Below, one piece after another: positions 17,337 to 27,920 of a DNA stretch of 64,000 nucleotides. The stretch is taken from the NCBI GenBank assembly GCA_009763385.1, contig CM019824.1, positions 113,106,660 through 113,170,659 of the forward strand, read 5' to 3'. The notes beneath the pieces were generated by a model that saw only the letters and a program-made list of their open reading frames with translations, was not told the DNA's origin and did not search any database. Made by a program: the position numbers and the translations under genes. Origin of the DNA: Coix lacryma-jobi var. lacryma-jobi (taxonomy: Eukaryota; Streptophyta; Magnoliopsida; Poales; Poaceae). Numbering within the stretch: position 1 is the first letter of the stretch; every line of letters starts with the position of its first letter.

Positions 17337-19817
17337 ATGCCTGTGAACACCCGCACTGGAGCCGGAAGTTCCGGAGGTGCCAACCTTCCAAACCCTCCAC
17401 CAGTTCCTGCTACCCTGGCAGATGCCATTGCAGCCTTGGCCGCCGCTGCCAACCTAATGGCTCAGAACCAAGGACAGCAGAATGTTGGTCACCGTGGTCG
17501 TCACAACCAAGAAACCACCTATGTGGAGTTCACTGAAACCCGTCCACCGGTTTTCACCAGAGCCGATGAACCCCTCGAAGCTGATGATTGGCTCCGCACC
17601 ATGGAGCAGAAGTTTGGTCTCATCCGATGCACTGAAATCCAGAAGCCCCGGTTTGCTTCTCAGCAGCTTCGTGGTCCAGCAAGTGCTTGGTATGCCAACC
17701 TCTTGGCTGCCCAACCTGAAGGTCATGAGTTGACCTGGGAGGAGTTCCGCACCGCTTTTCGTGCTCATCACATCCCTTCCGGATTGATGAAGATGAAGCT
17801 TGATCAATTCCTGGCGCTTCAACAGAAAGACTCCACAGTCATGCAGTATGTGGGTCAATTCAATCACCTCAGTCAGTATGCCTCTGAGTATGTCAACTCA
17901 GATGAGAAGAAGAGAGATTGTTTCCTTAGGGGTCTGCACCCTAAGATTCGCAGAGGTCTGTCCAACAACCTCAACGGATCCTATCATGATGTCGTTGACC
18001 GTGCTGTCGCTTTCGAGGAAAGTAACCGCCAGTATCAGGAGGAGAAGAAGAAGAAGAAGGCTGGGTCTAGCAGCTTCTCCAGCAACCATAAGCGCCCTAG
18101 AATCATCTACCACCCCAGTCACCACCAAAACCGTGCCCCATATCCCCATCAGCAAGTGGTCGTTCGTACCGCGGCCACCACTCATAATGCCAACCAGCAA
18201 AGTGCCACTCAGCCGAACGCCCCAGGTGTTCGTATCACCACCCCACAAACAGCTTACAACCATCCATGCTACAACTGTGGCCAAGTTGGTCACTGGTCTC
18301 GCGATTGCCCAAAACCCAAGAAGAATGCCCAGCATGCACAGAAAGGCCCTGGAGGATCACAGCAGCAGCACCGTGCACCGCAGCAGCACGTCCAGAAGGG
18401 CAAGTTTGTCAAGAAGCACGGGCAAGTCTACTTCACCACCGTCAGTAGCATCCCAGAAGGAGAGCCCGTCATGCTCGGTAGGTTCTCTGTTGCCAATCAT
18501 CCTGCAGTCGTCTTGTTCGATTCTGGTGCATCGCATTCCTTCATCAGTCGCACTTTTGTCATCAAGCATGAGTTACCCATGGGGGAGTTAAAAGAAAGTT
18601 TCTGTATACTTTCGCCTGGAGGGCGGATAAATACTAAGGAAGTGGTCCGCAGTATACCAGTAATGTTGGGGGAACATGTCTTTCCTACCACCATGATAGT
18701 ACTGCGCGATCAAGAGATAGATGTCATCTTAGGCATGAATTGGATGTGTCAGCATAAAGCCATGATAGACATCTTGAATAGAGTTGTGAGAGTGGATATT
18801 CCTAACAGCACTTCCAAACTCCTTCTCCAACTTCCTATGCCTCAAAAACCAGCAACCACCCAGTTAAATGCCGCCTGTGTTGCGGAAGTCAGGGATATTC
18901 CCGTGGTCTGTGAGTTCCCTGATGTCTTCCCGGAAGATCTACCTGGTCTGCCTCCCGACCGCGATGTTGAGTTTGCCATAGAGCTAAAGCCCGGGACTGC
19001 TCCTATATCCCGTAGAGCTTATCGAATGCCTCCCAGAGAGTTGGCAGAGCTGAAGATCCAATTGCAAGAGCTTTTGGATAAGGGTCTCATTCGCCCAAGT
19101 TCATCTCCTTGGGGCTGTCCTGCTATTTTTGTGAAGAAGAAGGACAAAAGTCTTCGTCTGTGCGTTGACTATCGCCCACTCAACGAGGTCACCATCAAAA
19201 ATAAATATCCCTTGCCCCGCATTGACCTTCTTTTCGACCAGTTGTCTGGAGCCAGAGTGTTCTCCAAGATTGATCTCAGATCTGGCTATCACCAAATAAA
19301 AATCCGTCCAGAAGACATTCCTAAAACAGCTTTCACCACCAGATACGGCCTCTATGAGTATTTGGTCATGTCCTTTGGCTTGACCAATGCCCCCGCTCAT
19401 TTCATGTATCTCATGAACTCTGTGTTCATGCCAGAGCTCGATAAATTTGTAGTCGTGTTCATTGACGACATCCTTGTCTATTCAAGAACTCCTGAAGATC
19501 ACGCCAAGCATCTTCGAATCGTTCTCTCTCGTCTCAGAGATCACCAGCTGTATGCCAAGTTCAGTAAATGTGAATTCTGGCTAGATCAAATTCAATTCCT
19601 TGGTCATGTCCTGTCCGCTGAAGGTGTGTCAGTTGACCCTGAAAAAAGTGGCAGATATCTTGGATTGGAAGCCACCTACCACTGTCCGCGAAGTTCGCAG
19701 CTTCATGGGAATGGCTGGATACTATCGTCGATTCATCCCAGATTTCTCCAGAGTCGCCAAGCCTATCACAGAGTTGTTGAAGAATTCCGTGGATTTCGTT
19801 TGGTCACCAGCCTGTGA
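17337..19817 (+). CDS. gag-pol: E2 gag-pol part 1: Gag, protease, reverse transcriptase
   Basis: An 826-residue frame. Gag capsid domain at about 65-235 (DDWLRTMEQKFG, SAWYANLL, YVGQFNHLSQYA). Lys-rich linker, then a CCHC knuckle at Cys311, Cys314, His319, Cys324. Retropepsin with the intact FDSGASHSFIS motif (Asp395) and DVILGMNWM. Reverse transcriptase at about 555-750 with the catalytic FIDDILVYS (Asp710, Asp711). The start directly follows TTAACAG, resembling a 3' splice acceptor. The frame leaves the family alignment at a run of six A (19642-19647) just after the RT core; the codons from there to 19817 are out of frame and spurious. The remaining Pol domains are in the next frame. Gag and Pol are fused in one frame up to the break, as is usual for this clade. 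Confidence 0.93.
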   Translation: MPVNTRTGAGSSGGANLPNPPPVPATLADAIAALAAAANLMAQNQGQQNVGHRGRHNQETTYVEFTETRPPVFTRADEPLEADDWLRTMEQKFGLIRCTEIQKPRFASQQLRGPASAWYANLLAAQPEGHELTWEEFRTAFRAHHIPSGLMKMKLDQFLALQQKDSTVMQYVGQFNHLSQYASEYVNSDEKKRDCFLRGLHPKIRRGLSNNLNGSYHDVVDRAVAFEESNRQYQEEKKKKKAGSSSFSSNHKRPRIIYHPSHHQNRAPYPHQQVVVRTAATTHNANQQSATQPNAPGVRITTPQTAYNHPCYNCGQVGHWSRDCPKPKKNAQHAQKGPGGSQQQHRAPQQHVQKGKFVKKHGQVYFTTVSSIPEGEPVMLGRFSVANHPAVVLFDSGASHSFISRTFVIKHELPMGELKESFCILSPGGRINTKEVVRSIPVMLGEHVFPTTMIVLRDQEIDVILGMNWMCQHKAMIDILNRVVRVDIPNSTSKLLLQLPMPQKPATTQLNAACVAEVRDIPVVCEFPDVFPEDLPGLPPDRDVEFAIELKPGTAPISRRAYRMPPRELAELKIQLQELLDKGLIRPSSSPWGCPAIFVKKKDKSLRLCVDYRPLNEVTIKNKYPLPRIDLLFDQLSGARVFSKIDLRSGYHQIKIRPEDIPKTAFTTRYGLYEYLVMSFGLTNAPAHFMYLMNSVFMPELDKFVVVFIDDILVYSRTPEDHAKHLRIVLSRLRDHQLYAKFSKCEFWLDQIQFLGHVLSAEGVSVDPEKSGRYLGLEATYHCPRSSQLHGNGWILSSIHPRFLQSRQAYHRVVEEFRGFRLVTSL

Positions 19818-21798
19818 GCAAGCCTTTCAAGCCTTGAAGAAACTGCTAACTACCTCACCAGTCCTAGCTCAACCAGATATCGAGAAACCCTTCGATGTAT
19901 ACTGTGATGCATCTGGTACTGGTTTGGGCTGTGTTTTGATGCAAGAAGGACGAGTAATCGCTTATGCCTCACGACAGCTTAAGCGACATGAGGAAAACTA
20001 CCCCACCCATGATCTTGAGCTAGCAGCAGTCGTGCATGCCTTGAAGATTTGGCGTCACTATCTGTTAGGCAGTACCTGCAATATGTATACGGATCACAAG
20101 AGCCTAAAGTATATATTCACTCAAGAAGAATTGAATATGAGGCAGAGAAGATGGCTTGAGCTGATTAAAGATTATGATCTCAAGGTACATTACCATCCTG
20201 GTAAGGCAAATGTAGTTGCCGATGCCCTCAGTCGCAAGTCACACTGCAACTGTCTGACGACGAAGCCCTATGATCTTTCCTTGTGCCATGAACTTGAAAG
20301 GATGGGTATCAAAATGATCCCGCAAGGAAGCCTGAACAATGTCAGCATAGAAACATCCATCAAGGATCAAGTCATTGCTGCTCAGAAGGATAACCCTGGA
20401 ATCAAGCACATCATCGAAAAGGTCCAGACTGGAAAGACTGATTGTTTCAGGATCGATGATGTAGGAGTTGTTTGGTTCAAGAACCGTCTAGTAGTTCCCA
20501 AGGTGCCTGAATTGAGACAGTTAATCCTTGATGAAGCACACTTGACCAGATTCTCTATTCACCCCGGTAGCAACAAGATGTACCAAGACTTAAAGCAGAG
20601 ATTCTGGTGGACTAAAATGAAGATTGAGATTGCTCGGTATGTCGCTCAGTGTGATACCTGCCAAAGAGTCAAGGCAGTACACATGAAGCCTGGAGGAGAA
20701 TTGCAACCTTTGTCAGTACCCGCTTGGAAATGGGACGACATTAGTATGGATTTTGTTAATGGACTACCCAGAACCCAGAAAGGTTTTGATTCCATTTGGG
20801 TAATCGTGGACCGACTCACTAAGCAAGCTCACTTTCTGCCAGTGAAGACCAGTTACACCGTCCCCATGTATGCCACCTTGTACAAGAACCACATAGTGAA
20901 GCTTCATGGCATACCCAAGACCATTGTCTCTGACCGTGGAACCCAGTTTGTCGCTAAGTTTTGGAAAGCGTTCCATGCCTCACTTGGAACCAAGCTCTTG
21001 CATAGTACAGCTTATCATCCGCAAACTGATGGACAAACTGAGCGAGTCAACCAAGTGCTGGAGGACATGTTGAGAGCCTGTGTTCTCACCTTCGCAGATA
21101 CTTGGGATGACTGTTTGCCTTTGGCAGAGTTCTCTTATAATAACAGTTATCAAGAGAGCATCAAAATGGCACCCTTTGAAGCACTGTACGGTCGTCGTTG
21201 TCGTACACCTCTCAGTTGGTCTGAGCCTGGAGAAAGAGAATTCTTTGGAGTTGACCTGGTCAAGGATATGGAAGAGAAAGTCAAGCAGATACAAGAGAAT
21301 ATGAAGATTGCCCAATCTCGACAGAAGAGCTACGCAGACAAGAGACGTCGACCTTTGAAGTTTCAAGTTGGAGATTATGTATATCTCAAGGTCTCACCAA
21401 CCAAAGGAGTCACTCGTTTTGGAGTCAAAGGAAAGTTAGCACCTCGCTACATTGGTCCGTTTGAGATTTTGGAATGTTGTGGCAAGGTAGCTTACAAGCT
21501 GAAGTTGCCTGATCATCTCTCCGCTGTCCACAATGTTTTCCATGTCTCCCAACTCAAGAAGTGTCTCAGAGTACCAGAACATGTCGTGGAAGTTGAAGGT
21601 GTCGAGCTAGAGCCTGATCTGTCCTACTCAGAATACCCAGTTCGCGTGTTGGACCTCAAGGATCGCGTTACCCGAAGAACCACCACAAGATGGTACAAAA
21701 TCCAGTGGAACCAGCACTCTGAAGAAGAAGCTACTTGGGAATCCGAAGACTTCTTAGCAAAGAACTACCCCGATTTTCTCGAATCCCTGTCAATGTAA
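19600..21798 (+). CDS. pol: E2 pol part 2: RNase H, integrase, chromodomain
   Basis: A 732-residue frame; genuine Pol sequence begins near 19648, and the ATG at 19600 is only the first in frame. RNase H follows the RT connection (DVYCDASGTG, Asp103). Integrase has the HHCC zinc region (from His314) and the catalytic triad Asp384, Asp445, Glu481 with the classical 35-residue spacing between the last two. A GPF-type module (GPFEIL) and a C-terminal chromodomain (about 675-728, YPVRVLDLKDR to ATWESEDFL) follow. The chromodomain, which guides integration to marked chromatin, defines this as a chromovirus. All catalytic residues are present, so only the upstream frame break stands between this copy and a full polyprotein. 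Confidence 0.93.
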   Translation: MVMSCPLKVCQLTLKKVADILDWKPPTTVREVRSFMGMAGYYRRFIPDFSRVAKPITELLKNSVDFVWSPACEQAFQALKKLLTTSPVLAQPDIEKPFDVYCDASGTGLGCVLMQEGRVIAYASRQLKRHEENYPTHDLELAAVVHALKIWRHYLLGSTCNMYTDHKSLKYIFTQEELNMRQRRWLELIKDYDLKVHYHPGKANVVADALSRKSHCNCLTTKPYDLSLCHELERMGIKMIPQGSLNNVSIETSIKDQVIAAQKDNPGIKHIIEKVQTGKTDCFRIDDVGVVWFKNRLVVPKVPELRQLILDEAHLTRFSIHPGSNKMYQDLKQRFWWTKMKIEIARYVAQCDTCQRVKAVHMKPGGELQPLSVPAWKWDDISMDFVNGLPRTQKGFDSIWVIVDRLTKQAHFLPVKTSYTVPMYATLYKNHIVKLHGIPKTIVSDRGTQFVAKFWKAFHASLGTKLLHSTAYHPQTDGQTERVNQVLEDMLRACVLTFADTWDDCLPLAEFSYNNSYQESIKMAPFEALYGRRCRTPLSWSEPGEREFFGVDLVKDMEEKVKQIQENMKIAQSRQKSYADKRRRPLKFQVGDYVYLKVSPTKGVTRFGVKGKLAPRYIGPFEILECCGKVAYKLKLPDHLSAVHNVFHVSQLKKCLRVPEHVVEVEGVELEPDLSYSEYPVRVLDLKDRVTRRTTTRWYKIQWNQHSEEEATWESEDFLAKNYPDFLESLSM

Positions 21799-21839
21799 GG
21801 TTTGCCTTTATCCCTTCTTTGTCCTTTCTTAAAGACGTG

Positions 21840-21874
21840 GAATCTCGGGGCGAGATTTCTTTAAGGGGGGGAGG
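21840..21874 (+). promoter_or_regulatory. E2 stem-loop and polypurine tract
   Basis: Arms AATCTCG (21841-21847) and CGAGATT (21851-21857) form a stem with a GGG loop, followed by TTTAAGGGGGGGAGG up to one base before the 3' LTR. Same arrangement as in E1 (5327-5360). Confidence 0.88.
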
Positions 21875-21875
21875 C

Positions 21876-24800
21876 TGTAACACCTCTGGTGTTTAGCATG
21901 TAATTAACTTGACATACCATCATTATCATCATTAAGCATCTTAATCATGATTTCATGTGTATGCATTTTGCTAAGTGTATCATTTTATGTGAATTACCTC
22001 TATTTCAAAAACCCTAATTAGCCCACTTCTCTCTACTAGGGCAAAATGGTAATTTCATCTCTGTGATTAGCTTTGTGTAATTCTTGTTCCTTTGGTGTCT
22101 TGTAGTGTTGTTGTGTTGGCCAAAGTTCAAAAATCAGAATTTGATTTCAAATCCCTTTGTGAAACCCTGATTTCCAAATCCTGGATTTTATCCCTCTTTT
22201 TGTAATTCAAAATTATTCAAAATTTGGGATTGGCCCAAAAAGCAAAGTTGTAGATCTGTCAAAGAGAAACAACTTTGGTATTTACAAATTTTCAAGTTGC
22301 AGTACAAAGTTTTGAGTTATTTCAAATTCAATCAAACTCCAGTTTTTGTCCACTTTTCAGTTTTCAAAATGAGTTCAAAAACTAATGAGTTTCTGGAAAA
22401 GTGTATAATAGCAAAGTTGTAGGTTTTGATAAAAGGAACAACTTTCATGTTTACAGATTTTCAAGTTTCAGTTTGAAATCCAGAGTAATTTTGATTTGAA
22501 TCAAGTTTGAAAAAGTGTCCCCTTTACTGTTTTCAAATTTGTTCAAAAACTATTTGGAATTTGAAAATGTTCATATTGACAAAGTTGTAGATCTCATTTT
22601 TATGAACAACTTTGGTGTTTTGAGTTTTTGCTGCACAGTTCAATTTTTGAGAGTAATTTGCAAAATACAGAAAGTCAAACCCTACCCTAGCTACTGTTCT
22701 TCTTCTCCGGTAGGGGGGGGGGGGGCCCGGCCATGGCCGCTCGCCGGCGCTGCACGCGCCGCGTGCCTGGCAGCCGCACGCCCATCCCCGACCTGTCGCC
22801 TGCAGCCGCGACATCGCGCCGCACCCGCACGCGCAAGAACCGACCCCCACACCCGTCCCCCACTGCTCCCCGACAGCGCCGCCGCGTGGCCGTCGCCGGC
22901 GAGCGCACACCCGGTCCCTGAGCGCGCGTCAACCCTTCTGCCCGACCGCAATCGAGTGCGCACGCCTCCGCGAACCTCGTTCGCACCTCCGCAAGCTCTC
23001 TACCGGTCTCTGGCCGCGGCTATAAAGGGCCGCCGGCCGCCGGAGCATCTCACCCATCCCCGCCAACGTCGCCAGCACTAGCCAGAGCCTCCGCTTCCCT
23101 CCCAGCTAGCCCTAAAGCTCCGCCGTGGTCTCACGCAGCTTCACCGCCCCTCAATTTGGTCACTACCATCCCCAATCGCCCGGCGTAACTCCGACTTCCC
23201 CAACGCCGGCGAAGCACCGTTGAGCTCGGGTCCGAGAAATTCTCTCTCCCCGGCCATGATCATCCCTCCCCGACCTCTGTTTCTTCTTCCTCGAATCATT
23301 GCGATTCTAACCATGCCTTGGTGACCCCGTGTGGTGCTCAGGATCGCCGGAACGCCGTCGCGACGCTTTTCTGCCCGCCGACGACCCCCGCTCCGTCGAC
23401 CTCCTAGCTCCGACCACCCCCTCGCCTCGCCACCGCGCGTCATCGACTGCCGGTGAGCTCCTGAACCTCTCCATGCCCTTGGATTCGGCCGCGAGCCCCT
23501 GCCGTGGCCGGAACATCATCTCGCCGCCGTCGGGTGACCGCCGGCGGGAGGAAGACGAAGAACAGTGCTCTTTTCTATTTTTCTCATACATGTGAATAGT
23601 GCTGAGATTTCATATTTTTGTGTGATTTTCTGTGTTGATCCAAAAATTCTGAAATTTTTGTGGTAGACTCTTTATGCTCTGAAGTATTTTATAAAAATAT
23701 GAAACTTGACTTTTCTGTACAAATTTGAAAATGAAAAATCTCCCTTTTAATTAATAAATGATGGTTTTGGATTTTTTAGAAAATGTTTTATAACTCCAAA
23801 ATTTATGAGATCACTTTTTGTGAGCTAGTTATGTCATGACAAGTCTCTGGTGAAATTTTGAAGTCTTTTGGAACAAGTTGATTTTTTTTGAGCTTTATTT
23901 TAATTAAGGAATAGTGCCTTTTGTTAATTAAATGTCTAGATTTAATTGAGCACCTTAATGACCTCCAAAAATTATGAAATTTGTTTTGCCATATACTTGT
24001 ACCCTAATTAACTTGTGTGATTAATTTGGTAATTTTTGGAGCACCTTCATAAAATGACCTTTTTAAATAATTAAGAAAAATAGAAAAGGTGATTAGGGTT
24101 AGCGTTGATTGACCTGTGATGTGACTTTTGGGATTGCTTGATGTTCATAGACCCCTACCCTTTGGTCTATGGTGTGTGATGCTATGTTTGGTTGATGCTT
24201 AGGATAGTTATGATATAGTTTAGTTTAATCAATTTTGCTTAAGGAAGAAATGGTTAACTTTTATGCTCAACCTAGATTTCGATTATGCCTTGCCTGAGAG
24301 TAATCTTGAATCTGTGGTTTTGTCTTGCACCTGAAGTCCATGTCATCATTCTCATGAGCATTCATCATTGCATCCGTATAGTTGACGAAGAAGGCCCTGA
24401 AGTCGAGGTAGCCGCCGAAGGATCTGTCCCCGAGGCAACCCCAAGCTCCGACGCTTATACCTACCCCGACTCTGCTCTTTTTGCCATCCAAGGCAAGCCC
24501 CGGTGCATTTAACCCTACCTTGCTTTTATAAATGCTTTCTTTAAATGTTTTGAGTTAAATTATTGCATTAGGTTGATAGGAGTTGAGTGAAATCCTATCT
24601 GATGCTTTATCTACCTTGACCAATGATACACCCGATACCTGCTTTTCAAAAACTATTTGAAAAATGCTTAGCAATGCTATATGATAGATTTGCAATAAAA
24701 ATGCCAAGTTCAAAAGTGTGATCACTTTAAGAATATTTATGGGAATTTCTGGTTTACTCCCACCATTGGCTAAGTATCTGATCCGTACCTAGTCAATGGG

Positions 24801-25968
24801 AAGGAGAGGTTGTCCTTGCGTACGGTGCCGTCATGTTGTAGTCCGGGACTCAACAGTTGACACCGACCGGGACAGGGTTGAAAAACTGACAGGACCTGTA
24901 CTCTTGGGTTAGAGTCCCGAGGTGCTTGTCGCTGGCTGGAAAATTTAGGGACCACCTGTATGGGGGCCTGATTGACTAAGACTTGCAACTATTCACATAC
25001 TACGGAAAGCTTCGGCTCCGAGGAATCCTTGATTGGACCGACAACCGCGCACTGGGAGTGGAGAGATGGCGGAAGTAGCATGTACCCACGTGGGTTAGAG
25101 GCCCGGATTGGAGTGGTGTACTGTACTTCCGGGTGGCGTAGGACCGGGCCCAATCTTGGAGGAATCGTGGTAGACGAGTTGGCATATGCAAGCTTGGGTG
25201 CTACATATGCAGTGTGGATAGGGATCCTCAGCTGAGTATTATTTATCCGGATTAACGCTGCTCCTCGGTTATGGAGACTTAGTCACTGACTGTCAACAGG
25301 GAGTGGTTCTCAACTAGGTCTGTTTTGGAAAGTAAAATGAATCAAGGATTATGATGGAACAAGGAATACCGAAGCTTTCAAAATTAAAATAAGGTTTACC
25401 AAAAATGCTTTTCTGCAAAATACTTGAACTTGCTTAAGCCTTACCTTGACTACCCTAAGCCTGCATTCCTGAGTCTTCTCCCTTTTCTTTAGTCGGGTAA
25501 GTCTTGTTGAGTACCTTTGTACTCAGGGTTCTTTTACCCATGTTGCAGGTATGGCAGACTCCTCAGTATGCCTCGGACCCTGCTGTGTGACTGTTGTTCA
25601 GGAAGAGGCCGATGAGGCCGATGAGTGATTATTCACCCTCGGGCTGGGTGATGTATCTTTATCTTTTAGTTGTTGTCATCTGCTACCCTGCCAACTCTAT
25701 TTGAACTATGGTCTGTAATAATTTCACTTTAAGTTTATGTTGAACACTGGTTTGTAAAACTATTGTTATTTAAGTCTTCCGCTATTTACTCCGATGTTAT
25801 TTGTCAAAATGTTCAAGAGATTGTAACTGAATTGGGAGCTGATCCTGCGGACATCGGGCACTGATGTAGCCCAGTGGCGAACCCGGTCTTAATCTCTTGG
25901 CTGTACGGATCGACTGTCAGTGGTTGATAGTGATCAGTGGGCCATGGGATTAGGGCCGTTACGTCACA
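21876..25968 (+). repeat. E2 3' LTR (4093 bp)
   Basis: Nearly identical to 12083-16174. Noticed differences are six substitutions and one extra T in a T-run near 23884. One substitution restores the full ACAACTTT arm of the second 168-bp hairpin, which is mutated in the 5' LTR. Confidence 0.96.
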
Positions 25969-25973
25969 AGCCG
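25969..25973 (+). repeat. Target duplication of E2, right copy (AGCCG)
   Basis: Matches 12078-12082 exactly. Confidence 0.95.
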
Positions 25974-26756
25974 CTACTCCACCTCCAAGCTATAAATACC
26001 CCCCTAGAGCTCTTCATTTGTATGCATCGAAGGAGAGAAAGCCTACTTAGTAGCTTTAGTGTTAGAAGAGAGGGAAGGGAGTGAAGAGTTCCACGGAGGA
26101 GTCCCGGCCTATCGGGAATCTTCTCCAAGGTGCGCCTCAGCGGATGCGATTCTTCTTTTAAGTGTTACATCTGAGTCCTTCTAGTATTTAATATTCTGGT
26201 CTGGTAATTTAAGTTTACAGTTCTTTTACTTGGCACATTGCTTTACTTTGTTGAAGTGCTCTAGGCCTAATAAGCTTAGCTTTAGAGTAGTGAGATTAGT
26301 GTAGACGTGGTGTCTAGGCTATATCTTGCCAGTGTGGACTTCTTGTCGCACTTGTGTAGACGCCTGGTGGTAGGGTGACAGACACAACCAGTTCTTGGAG
26401 TTCCTCTCAAGTGTTGTAGGCAAGTTGAAACTAATAGTTGGGTAGCAGCATTGCCGCCTCAGTAGTTGTTAGGTGCAAAACCTTTTAATCAACTACTGTT
26501 TTGTCCTTCGCCCCCAGTAAGGAATGAGGTGGTAAACCTCAGTACTCTTAGAAAACCAGTACCAGATATTGATATTAGGAAGACCTCTCTATCTCAGTTA
26601 TCATATACCCTTTGATCATCCTTTGACGACCCTACTTCTAGTTAATCCACTTCACGTTCCCTGTGGAAATATGATACATGGAATACTCCCGGTGAAAGGC
26701 TACAATTAACTACTGTACGCCTGCGGTATATCCGTTTGCCACTTCTGGTGTCAACA
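25974..26756 (+). repeat. E3 LTR, right part (split by E2)
   Basis: The continuation of the LTR begun at 11389, ending CTGGTGTCAACA. It contains the TATA box (TATAAATA at 25991) and a transcribed leader. Confidence 0.85.
25991..25998 (+). promoter_or_regulatory. E3 LTR TATA box
   Basis: TATAAATA followed by C-rich sequence. E2 inserted 17 bp upstream, separating it from the upstream half of its promoter. Confidence 0.75.
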
Positions 26757-26764
26757 AGTTTTTC

Positions 26765-26782
26765 TGGCGCCGTTGCCGGGGA
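26765..26782 (+). promoter_or_regulatory. E3-type primer binding site (tRNA-Asp)
   Basis: TGGCGCCGTTGCCGGGGA lies eight bases after the LTR end. It is complementary to the 3' end of plant tRNA-Asp, as in Athila/Tat elements. A primer site marks the LTR on its left as a 5' LTR, yet that LTR also has a polypurine tract on its other side. Only a few dozen bases of internal sequence follow. Confidence 0.85.
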
Positions 26783-26839
26783 TTAGGCTCCATAGTCTAG
26801 TTCTAGTGGTTGCATTAAGAAGTGTCAATAGCCGGTGCT

Positions 26840-27920
26840 GTAATCATCGACCCCAAAGCCGGTTAGACGTTGTTCGGGCAGGTCTCAACCCGTGTCGCGC
26901 CCTCTAGTATGGAAACATGATCTGCCGTGGAATGGCCATCGTATAGTTCCAATTGGATGGTCCGTGCTTGAACCATGACGATTACCACCAAGAACAAGCA
27001 TCGAGCGGTTACCCAATGCATGGACCCGACGGGGAAAGTGTGGGTTGGTATTAAAGGTTTGTCACCAGCTGGTTTGGAATTCGATTCGAGTCGCCGTCTC
27101 CCCCGGTTAGTGGGAAACTATGCCGAGCTTCACCACGATACAACTCCATGTGATGTTTAAGGTTCAACTAAAATGTGGATTAAGTCAACTGGATATGGTT
27201 ATATTATTGATTGATTAGACTCAAGTGTATGTAATAGTTCAGGTGCAAATCTAAATTAAGAGGTAGGTCTAAAATTTGACTGCTCACTGATATCACAAAA
27301 TACTCCTTCTCTTAATTTGAGCTTTTCGCAACTAAAGATCCCAGCTCCACCAAAAAGCCTTGCATACCCTTGGTGTCTTTATTTTCAGTTGGACGGGTAA
27401 GTCTAGCTGAGTACATTCCCGTACTCAGGGTTTATCCCATTGTTGCAGATGGCCAGGTCTACTACGGCTATTGTAAGCATTGTCTCTACCCCGTGGAGGG
27501 TGATGAGGAGTAGGCCCAGGGCAGGGTCATCCAGAAGCTTCTCCTTTTCTTTTGCTGGACTGAGATTGCTGGTGGCACACTATTTGAAAAAGGAGGAGTG
27601 AGTTATCAAACAATGTTTTATTTGGACCCCATGTGTGGTGGTCGTGTTTCAAAACTTATTCAGCTTCCGCACTTTTAAACTCAGTATTGTAATAACTCTT
27701 TTAAAGATTTTGTACTATGATGCTAAATTCGGTTTCGATTATCGACTATGTATCCCTGCGAATGTGGTACTGGAACAATGCGATCCTGTATGTTGTATGA
27801 TGTTCGAAATCCTTTGAGATTTCCGGACTACCGGAGTTATATGGGTTAAAGTATGAGTCGACGTCAGTCGAATTTGGCTAAGACGATACTTAAGCTCTTA
27901 TAGTTTGGACGGTTCCGCCA
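26840..27920 (+). repeat. Fragment of another gypsy LTR
   Basis: This stretch has no ORF above 62 codons. It resembles the second half of a Tekay-like LTR: GGGTAAGTCTAG, the GAGTAC/GTACTC stem-loop at 27409-27426, then TTGCAG, in the same order as in E2. It ends TTCCGCCACA at about 27920 with no primer site after it. The left edge is uncertain. I take it as a 5'-truncated LTR joined to a truncated copia LTR. Confidence 0.55.

Larger units (their letters stand above)
12083..25968 (+). mobile_element. E2: young Ty3/gypsy chromovirus (Tekay/Del clade)
   Basis: A full-length element with LTRs of 4092 and 4093 bp, a 5-bp target duplication, a tRNA-iMet primer site, a polypurine tract and all gypsy domains. 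The order is extra ORF, Gag, CCHC knuckle, protease, reverse transcriptase, RNase H, integrase and chromodomain. By eye the LTRs differ at six positions and one 1-bp indel. With the commonly used grass rate of 1.3e-8 per site per year this gives an age below about 0.1 million years. It is inserted in the E3 LTR, 17 bp upstream of the E3 TATA box. The one clear lesion is a frame break in pol at 19642-19647. Confidence 0.96.

Noticed and set aside
19600..19817. Programmed frameshift between RT and RNase H in E2
   Set aside because: Members of this clade keep RT and RNase H in one frame; an extra A in a homopolymer is simpler.
12083..25968. Segmental duplication of a 4.1-kb region
   Set aside because: The two copies are the LTRs of one element, with TG...CA ends, primer site, polypurine tract and target duplication.
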